Shown here: piece by piece, positions 62,953 through 64,000 of the stretch
Numbering within the stretch: position 1 is the first letter of the stretch
How the letters are laid out: each line of letters starts with the position of its first letter
DNA from: Hydractinia symbiolongicarpus
Taxonomy: Eukaryota; Cnidaria; Hydrozoa; Anthoathecata; Hydractiniidae
Direction of reading: 5' to 3'
DNA: 64,000 bases
Assembly: GCF_029227915.1 (NCBI RefSeq)
Contig: NC_079877.1
Span: 15,486,851-15,550,850, forward strand
Position numbers and translations under genes: made by a program
Notes under the pieces: generated by a model
The model's database searches: none
What the model saw: only the letters and a program-made list of their open reading frames with translations
Told to the model about the DNA's origin: nothing

Positions 62953-64000
62953 GTAAGTAATTATTATAAATTACATTTTGCGCTTATTGTTTAATGCAGT
63001 GAATTACAAATAATTGTGGGGCATTCATTTGACTGATTTCTTTACTATCTCATTTATTGTTGCATTGTTGCATTGTTGCATGCACTGGTGCAAATGCAAC
63101 AAGGCAATTTTAAACGTAGTGTAAGAGAATCTCCACAGGCGTTTTCTTGAAATATATGGGTGTCGTTTATCTTGTTCTTACGGAAATATAGCGCATGTGT
63201 GAGGTGTTGTACCTCTTTCCCTAGATTATCCTCCGAGGTCGAAGGTAATATTATAACTCTTAGTCCATGAATGTAAAGAATATTGCCGTCATTATTTTCT
63301 ATGAATGTTGCAATGAAGTTTTTACCTGAACCGTCGAAGGTAATAAATAAAAGATTGTTACCGATTGTCCAGCAATCTTTTTTTTAAGGTTTCTGTTCTA
63401 AGGAATGGATTTGAAGAAAAACTAGTTGCTTAAGCAGTAGTAGTCGTTATACTTACAGGAGTGTCTGCTTGGGTACATTTCAAGAAAAGCTAAAATAGGT
63501 AGAAGGAAAGATAATGGCCTTAAACTTGGTATGCTTGTTTTAGACCAATCTAAATAAACAAACATAAAATGTAATTGTGCATTGGGCACACTTTCTGACT
63601 GTTAGATTTTAACCAATTAAAGGGGGAACTACAATACTTCTTGCTGATAATTCATACAATAACAATCATCAAACTATTTGTGCGCACAAAAGCTCTTGTT
63701 TGTTTGTATTCACACAATGCAATCACTGAACTATTTGTGTACAAGAGGGTTCTTGTTTGTTCTGCAGGTTGTGTCAATAAAATTGCACACACAATATACA
63801 ATTAAGGTGATCCTACTTAAAGTTTGAGATGTTATCACTTAACAATGTTCTAATTACTTGACCAAAGTTCTATTACATCTCTGCATTCAGTTCACTAAGT
63901 AGTTTTTAGTTGCAAAATTAAATTTTTTGCCACCAGTTTAATTTCAAAATTAATCAGCTCACTGCAAGTCTAATTAAAACTCCTAAATTAGAGGTACTAT
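62953..64000 (+). other. Start of the next gene 3 intron
   Basis: No exon for the fibronectin-like spacer is seen before the window ends. A short GTTGCATT triplication lies near 63057-63080. Confidence 0.5.

Overview
The window looks like genomic DNA of a colonial hydrozoan cnidarian of the Hydractinia type. It is AT-rich, intron-rich and crowded with decayed transposons of many classes. Its main content is three tandem, plus-strand genes of the Alr (allorecognition) immunoglobulin-superfamily type. The species call is an inference from the Alr-type architecture and the transposon mix; nothing in the DNA names the organism.

Alr cluster. Gene 1 (10012-26117) and gene 2 (38811-46465) can both be read complete. 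Each has six exons, and all five introns are phase 1: signal peptide, V-set-like domain, I-set-like domain, fibronectin-III-like spacer, transmembrane helix, cytoplasmic tail. They predict 458 and 456 residues. The tails carry a ladder of YxxI/L motifs (ITAM/ITIM-like). Gene 3 (domain exons at 58533-58895 and 62656-62952) runs off the right edge; its signal exon is uncertain. Together these look like part of a polymorphic self-recognition receptor cluster: type I membrane proteins that would bind through the distal domains and signal through tail tyrosines.

Layout. 1-9.9 kb: a Ty3/gypsy relic on the minus strand (pol at 1.3-2.7 kb, gag pieces at 8.3-9.85 kb) broken by a TTAA-flanked piggyBac-like element, a hairpin-ended element, a TIR element with many TTTTAGCGA motifs, a small tRNA cluster (Asp, Ala-like copies, initiator Met) and a degenerate satellite-like array. 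10-26 kb: Alr gene 1, whose 11.7-kb second intron holds a (TA)n tract, a BEL/Pao retrotransposon relic interrupted by a PIF/Harbinger element, and a 2.8-kb element with tandem-repeat inverted ends. 26-38.8 kb: spacer with a deleted Tigger element, the second (inverted) piggyBac-like copy, decayed unknown coding sequence and a second hairpin-ended element. 38.8-46.5 kb: Alr gene 2. 46.5-58.2 kb: a Penelope-type reverse transcriptase relic, a candidate tiny two-helix membrane protein gene (52.0-53.9 kb), and a third hairpin-ended element with a RecQ-like helicase relic and a zinc-finger ORF. 58.5-64 kb: the start of Alr gene 3.

The Alr family itself is known from the Hydractinia allorecognition complex. 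What deserves attention here is the displaced cysteine pair in domain 2, the cysteine-poor domain 1, the multi-tyrosine tails, the mosaic similarity among the three genes, and the nested transposons inside an otherwise intact receptor gene.
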